A stretch of 64,000 nt of DNA from Micromonospora_J zhanjiangensis (GTDB lineage Bacteria; Actinomycetota; Actinomycetes; Mycobacteriales; Micromonosporaceae), in the NCBI RefSeq assembly GCF_042650605.1, contig NZ_JBHSBN010000002.1, positions 372,001 to 436,000 of the forward strand. The letters are read 5' to 3'. The number at the start of each line of letters is the position of its first letter. The first letter of the stretch is position 1. Shown here piece by piece: positions 60,294 through 64,000 of the stretch. The notes beneath the pieces are model-generated. The model was not told where the DNA came from. It ran no database searches and saw only the letters and a list, made by a program, of their open reading frames with translations. The translations under genes and the position numbers were made by a program.

Positions 60294-60299
60294 TAGACT
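60294..60299 (+). promoter_or_regulatory. -10 box of a leaderless dxs transcript
   Basis: TAGACT eight bases before the dxs ATG at 60308; no ribosome-binding sequence is present. Confidence 0.55.
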
Positions 60300-60307
60300 C
60301 TGCGGTC

Positions 60308-62278
60308 ATGAGTGTTGAAGAGGATTCGGCTATCGACGGTCCGCTGCTCGGTACGGTCCGCGGCCCCCGGGACGTCAAGCGGATGAACGCCGGGCAACTG
60401 CAGATCCTCGGCGCGGAGATCCGCGACTTCCTGGTCGCGAAGGTCTCCCGCACCGGCGGCCACCTCGGGCCCAACCTCGGAGTCGTCGAACTCACACTGG
60501 CCATGCACCGGGTGTTCGACTCCCCCCGGGACCGGTTCCTGTTCGACACCGGGCACCAGGCGTACGTGCACAAGATGATCACCGGTCGGCAGGAGGGCTT
60601 CGACTCGCTGCGCCAGCGCGGCGGCCTGTCCGGCTACCCCAGCCAGGCCGAGAGCGAGCACGACCTGATCGAGAACTCGCACGCCTCGACCGCGCTCTCC
60701 TACGCCGACGGCCTGGCCAAGGCGTACGCCCTGCGCGGCGAGCAGCGCAGCGTGGTGGCGGTCGTCGGTGACGGCGCGCTCACCGGGGGGATGTGCTGGG
60801 AGGCGCTCAACAACATCGCCACCGCCGGCAACCCGCTGGTCATCGTGGTCAACGACAACGGCCGGTCGTACGCGCCGACCATCGGCGGGCTGGCCGACCA
60901 CCTCTCCTCGCTGCGGCTCAATCCCGGCTACGAGAAGGTCCTCGACGTGGTCAAGGACGCCCTCGGGTCGACCCCGCTGGTCGGCCGGCCGATGTACGAG
61001 GTGCTGCACGCGGTCAAGAAGGGCATCAAGGACGCGGTCGCCCCGCAGGCCATGTTCGAGGACCTGGGCATCAAGTACGTCGGCCCGGTCGACGGGCACG
61101 ACCTGGAGGCCGTCGAGTCCGCCCTGCGCGCCGCCAAGAACTTCGGCGGCCCGGTGATCGTGCACGCGGTCACCCGGAAGGGCTACGGCTACCGGCCGGC
61201 CGAGGAGGACGAGGCCGACTGCCTGCACGGACCGGGCGGTGCGTTCGACGCCGAGACCGGCAAGCTGCTGGCCGCCCCCTCGGTGAAGTGGACGCACGTC
61301 TTCTCCGACGAGCTGGTCAAGATCGCCGACGAGCGGCCGGACGTGGTCGGGATCACCGCCGCGATGGCCGAGCCCACCGGCATCGCCGCGCTGGCCCGTA
61401 AGCATCCGAAGCGGGTCTACGACGTCGGCATCGCCGAGCAGCACGCCGCGACCTCGGCCGCCGGCCTGGCGCTCGGCGGGCTGCACCCGGTGGTGGCGGT
61501 CTACGCGACGTTCCTCAACCGCGCCTTCGACCAGGTGCTGCTCGACGTGGCCATGCACAAGCTGCCGGTCACCTTCGTGCTGGACCGGGCCGGCGTCACC
61601 GGACCGGACGGACCGAGCCACTACGGCATCTGGGACATGTCCGTCTTCGGCGCCGTACCCGGTCTGCGGATCGCGGCGCCCCGGGACGCCGCCACCCTGC
61701 GCGAGGAGTTGCGCGAGGCGATCGCGGTCGACGACGGGCCGACCATCGTCCGGTTCCCGACCGGCTCGGTGGCCGCCGACCTGCCGGCGGTCCGTCGGGT
61801 CGGCCCGGTGGACGTGCTGGCCGAGTCGGCGCGGACCGACGTGCTGCTGGTGGCGGTCGGCGCGTTCGGGCAGCTCGGCATGGAGGTGGCCAACCGGGTC
61901 GCCGAGCAGGGCTACGGCGTGACCGTGGTCGACCCGCGCTGGGTCCGGCCGGTCCCGGCCGAACTGGTCGAACTCGCCGCCGAGCACCGGCTGGTGGTCA
62001 CCGTCGAGGACGGCGTACGCACCGGCGGGGTCGGTGACGCGGTGGCCAAGGCGATCCGCGACGCGGACCTGCGGGTCCCGCTGCGCGACCTCGGCGTGCC
62101 GGCGGCCTGGCACCCGCACGGCACCCGGGCGCAGATCCTGGCCGACCTGGGACTGACCGCGCAGGACGTGGCCCGGGACATCACCGGCTGGGTCTCCCGG
62201 CTCGACGAGGAGCCGATCGAGCAGGTCCGGCTGACCGTCGACGACGACCGCGCCCGGCGCGGCTCCCGACAGAGCTGA
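60308..62278 (+). CDS. dxs: 1-deoxy-D-xylulose-5-phosphate synthase
   Basis: Thiamine-diphosphate enzyme condensing pyruvate and glyceraldehyde 3-phosphate; first step of the MEP isoprenoid pathway. 656 residues. Motifs: GGHLGPNLGVVELTLAMH, DTGHQAYVHKMITGR, the ThDP motif GDGALTGGMCWEALNN, transketolase-type pyrimidine-domain GIAEQHAATSAAGLALGG and DRAGVTGPDGPSHYG, and the C-terminal domain with TVEDGVRTGGVGDAV. The ATG at 60308 fits a leaderless message. Polyprenyl phosphate made downstream also serves as carrier for the envelope glycans encoded at 14-25 kb. A large hairpin follows. Confidence 0.97.
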   Translation: MSVEEDSAIDGPLLGTVRGPRDVKRMNAGQLQILGAEIRDFLVAKVSRTGGHLGPNLGVVELTLAMHRVFDSPRDRFLFDTGHQAYVHKMITGRQEGFDSLRQRGGLSGYPSQAESEHDLIENSHASTALSYADGLAKAYALRGEQRSVVAVVGDGALTGGMCWEALNNIATAGNPLVIVVNDNGRSYAPTIGGLADHLSSLRLNPGYEKVLDVVKDALGSTPLVGRPMYEVLHAVKKGIKDAVAPQAMFEDLGIKYVGPVDGHDLEAVESALRAAKNFGGPVIVHAVTRKGYGYRPAEEDEADCLHGPGGAFDAETGKLLAAPSVKWTHVFSDELVKIADERPDVVGITAAMAEPTGIAALARKHPKRVYDVGIAEQHAATSAAGLALGGLHPVVAVYATFLNRAFDQVLLDVAMHKLPVTFVLDRAGVTGPDGPSHYGIWDMSVFGAVPGLRIAAPRDAATLREELREAIAVDDGPTIVRFPTGSVAADLPAVRRVGPVDVLAESARTDVLLVAVGAFGQLGMEVANRVAEQGYGVTVVDPRWVRPVPAELVELAAEHRLVVTVEDGVRTGGVGDAVAKAIRDADLRVPLRDLGVPAAWHPHGTRAQILADLGLTAQDVARDITGWVSRLDEEPIEQVRLTVDDDRARRGSRQS

Positions 62279-62292
62279 ACCCGCGAACCTGT

Positions 62293-62345
62293 CGACGCCC
62301 GCGCCGGGCCACCCCTGGAGGGGGGTACGCCCGGCACGGGCGTCG
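62293..62345. terminator. Large bidirectional hairpin after dxs
   Basis: Outer stem CGACGCCCG/CGGGCGTCG, one C-A mismatch, inner stem GCCGGGC/GCCCGGC, and a 19-nt loop that itself can pair ACCCC with GGGGT. It lies between convergent genes. Confidence 0.85.
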
Positions 62346-62395
62346 TGTCGGTGGGCCGGCGTGGTCCGGTCGGCGCCGGGCCGGCGTGGTCCGCC

Positions 62396-63586
62396 TCAGC
62401 GCTCCTGGTCGACCGAGCGGAAGTACGTCTTGTCCGGCGTGGCCAGGCTGATCGTCTGAGTGGGGTCCGGCTTGTGGATCACCACGAGGCCGGGCCGGTC
62501 GATCACCGGCGTGGTGCCGGGCGGCAGCGACAGGTCGCTGTCCGGTGCGGGCCGCCAGACCAGCACCGCGTACGCCTGGCCGCCGACCGTCAGCTGGTAG
62601 ACCTGGAGCATGTTGACCCGGTCCGTCCGGGACATCAGCGGGGCCGCCCCGGGTGCCCGCAGCACCACCGCGGTCATCACCCCGGACTCGGTGCGCCAGG
62701 TGAGCTCGCTCAGCTCGGCCGCCGGTGCCGCGCCCAGCGTCACCGTGCCCAGTTCCCGGGCGGCGACCCGGTCGATGGGCCAGGACGCGGGCGGCATGCC
62801 CGGCGCGAGCTTGCCGACGATGCGCCGGTCGATGCTGCCGAACGGCCCGTCGTCGCCGGCCAGCGCGCAGGTGTCCAGCCCGGCCAGCGCCTTCGTGGCG
62901 GTGTTGGCGTCGTCGCCGACCAGCGGGTAGCGCGGATCCCGGGTGCCGGTGCCGAGGTCGACCACCCGCTGCGCCGGCACGCCCTGTGGCAGCGACGTGG
63001 TGGCCCGCAGCGACGCGGTCAGCGTGACGGGCGAGCAGGCCGGTACGGCCACCGGCCCGGTCAGCCCGTCGGTGACCGGCAACGGCTGCCCGGTCGGGCC
63101 GAGCAGCCGGTCCACCCGGGCCGAGGTCAGGTAGTGCCGCCCGTCGGCCAGTTGGACCGGCAGCACGTCGGAGTAGACGAGGTAACCCGGGTCGGTGTAC
63201 TCGGTCGCGTGGACGACCCGCAGGTCAGTGCCCTGACCGGCGAGTTGCAGCAGCCAGGACGCCCCGTTGCCGGGCACGTCGGCGGCGACCAGGGCCAGCC
63301 GGGAACCACCCGCCTCACCGAGCCAGAGGATCCCGGAGGCCGGCAGGTAGGCCCGGTCGTCGACCGGGGTGCGCCACTGCCCGACGACCCGGCCGACCGC
63401 CGCGGTCGCTTGTGGATCCGCCGCCAGCCCGCCCCGCGCCGGCCAGACCCTCAGTTGGCCGTCCAGGGTGTCGTACCCGGCCCGGATCGTCGCCGGCTGC
63501 TGCTGGGGGATCTTGCCGCAGCCGCCGACGAGCACCGCCAGCACCAGCGCCGCGCCGAGCAGGCCACGACGGCCGTTCGAACCCAC
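62396..63586 (-). CDS. Conserved lipoprotein of unknown function
   Basis: 396 residues. Lipoprotein signal: basic start, hydrophobic LLGAALVLAVL and lipobox VGGC (Cys about residue 20). The mature protein has several beta-rich segments and one likely disulfide (PACSPVTL and LDTCALAGDD). It has no enzyme motif. GTG 63586 has CAGGGGG upstream. It is transcribed leftward toward dxs and diverges from the last gene of the window. Confidence 0.8.
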   Translation of the reverse strand: MGSNGRRGLLGAALVLAVLVGGCGKIPQQQPATIRAGYDTLDGQLRVWPARGGLAADPQATAAVGRVVGQWRTPVDDRAYLPASGILWLGEAGGSRLALVAADVPGNGASWLLQLAGQGTDLRVVHATEYTDPGYLVYSDVLPVQLADGRHYLTSARVDRLLGPTGQPLPVTDGLTGPVAVPACSPVTLTASLRATTSLPQGVPAQRVVDLGTGTRDPRYPLVGDDANTATKALAGLDTCALAGDDGPFGSIDRRIVGKLAPGMPPASWPIDRVAARELGTVTLGAAPAAELSELTWRTESGVMTAVVLRAPGAAPLMSRTDRVNMLQVYQLTVGGQAYAVLVWRPAPDSDLSLPPGTTPVIDRPGLVVIHKPDPTQTISLATPDKTYFRSVDQER

Positions 63587-63754
63587 GTCTGTGCCCCCTG
63601 CTCTCTGCCCGGCTCCTCGCCGCCCGGCGCTGCGGAAGCCACATCGTACGCAATTCGCGCCGGATGGCGGGCGGCGCCTCGGTAAGCTCCCGGTATGGTG
63701 CGACCGCACGACCACGCGCGGAGCGGTGATTCCGGCCCCCGACCGGTGCTCGGG

Positions 63755-63760
63755 TAGACT
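63755..63760 (+). promoter_or_regulatory. -10 box of a leaderless transcript
   Basis: TAGACT nine bases before GTG 63770; the same hexamer precedes dxs. Confidence 0.45.
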
Positions 63761-63769
63761 CCGCCGACT

Positions 63770-64000
63770 GTGACGCCTGCCGAGCCCCGTCTCGAAACCA
63801 CGTCGGACCCGAAGGAACCCGGGTCCCGCGGGTCCGTGGCCATCGACGGAAGGACGACGCAGGTGTCGGTGGCCGAGCCGGCCGACGAGCCGACCGGGCG
63901 GATCCTCGACGAGCCGGCCGAGCCGGACCGCCGACCCGCCGAGCCGGCCACCGCGGCCGACGGGCCGGCGCCGCGTCCCCGCCGCTGGCCCACCCGACGC
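63770..64000 (+). CDS. N-terminal fragment of an unidentified protein (cut by window end)
   Basis: At least 77 codons are open from GTG 63770 to the end. The visible part is a low-complexity, Pro/Glu/Ala-rich cytosolic leader (repeats of EPA/DEPA) ending in a basic RPRRWPTRR segment, the kind of leader that often precedes a membrane domain. GTG 63863, with GGAAGGA upstream, is an in-frame alternative start; the -10 box favours 63770. The function cannot be told. Confidence 0.5.
   Translation, partial: MTPAEPRLETTSDPKEPGSRGSVAIDGRTTQVSVAEPADEPTGRILDEPAEPDRRPAEPATAADGPAPRPRRWPTRR

Noticed and set aside
59897..62119. 740-codon antisense frame opposite dxs
   Set aside because: Same shadow effect; no recognisable motif and dxs is clear on the plus strand.

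Overview
This window looks like a chromosomal segment of a high-GC filamentous actinomycete, most probably family Micromonosporaceae (Micromonospora or a close relative). That rests on the very high GC, frequent GTG/TTG starts, actinobacterial DUF families (DUF3039, DUF3093, DUF3099, DUF3159, DUF3710, DUF4193, DUF5522) and a gene order that parallels the Mycobacterium tuberculosis block from dxs1/ceoBC/dut/suhB/sigA through sigB/ideR to nrdR/lexA/hflX/dapF. No tRNA, rRNA, CRISPR array or transposase was seen.

Left part (1-12.3 kb): dapF, malic enzyme, hflX, a secreted beta-propeller-like protein, then lexA divergent from a LysM gene across a cluster of SOS-box-like sites, then nrdR and a B12-dependent ribonucleotide reductase (nrdJ). 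nrdJ is interrupted in frame by a 429-aa LAGLIDADG intein. A strong hairpin terminator closes this block.

Accessory part (12.4-26.5 kb): a toxin-antitoxin pair with a chimeric antitoxin and a TTA codon in the toxin gene; a methyltransferase; a remnant of an MFS transporter; and an exopolysaccharide locus (phosphoglycosyl transferase, two GT4 glycosyltransferases, a polymerase-like and a flippase-like membrane protein, an acyltransferase-SGNH protein, an LCP ligase and a trypsin-fold protein that has lost its catalytic residues). This stretch breaks the block that is continuous in mycobacteria and is the least ordinary part of the window.

Middle part (26.7-46.7 kb): L-2-hydroxyglutarate oxidase, ideR, a sulfurtransferase, an AcuC-type deacetylase beside a GNAT-acyl-CoA-synthetase acetyltransferase (a probable reversible lysine acetylation pair), sigB, a Spo0M-like protein, dtd with a methyltransferase, an HhH-GPD protein, a BrnT/BrnA-like toxin-antitoxin pair, pseudouridine catabolism (psuG, psuK), a TRIC-like channel and a helicase.

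Right part (46.9-64 kb): the principal sigma factor gene, suhB-like phosphatase, a Cei-like envelope protein, DUF4193, DUF3093, dut, DUF3710, an OB-fold protein, DUF3159, two TrkA proteins, an APC permease, a TRAM/[4Fe-4S] RNA methyltransferase, dxs, a lipoprotein and one gene cut by the window end. Window-wide patterns include many TANNNT boxes 6-9 nt before start codons (leaderless transcripts), short tandem duplications spanning stop codons, and a nearly identical 195-nt tract shared by the two sigma factor genes.
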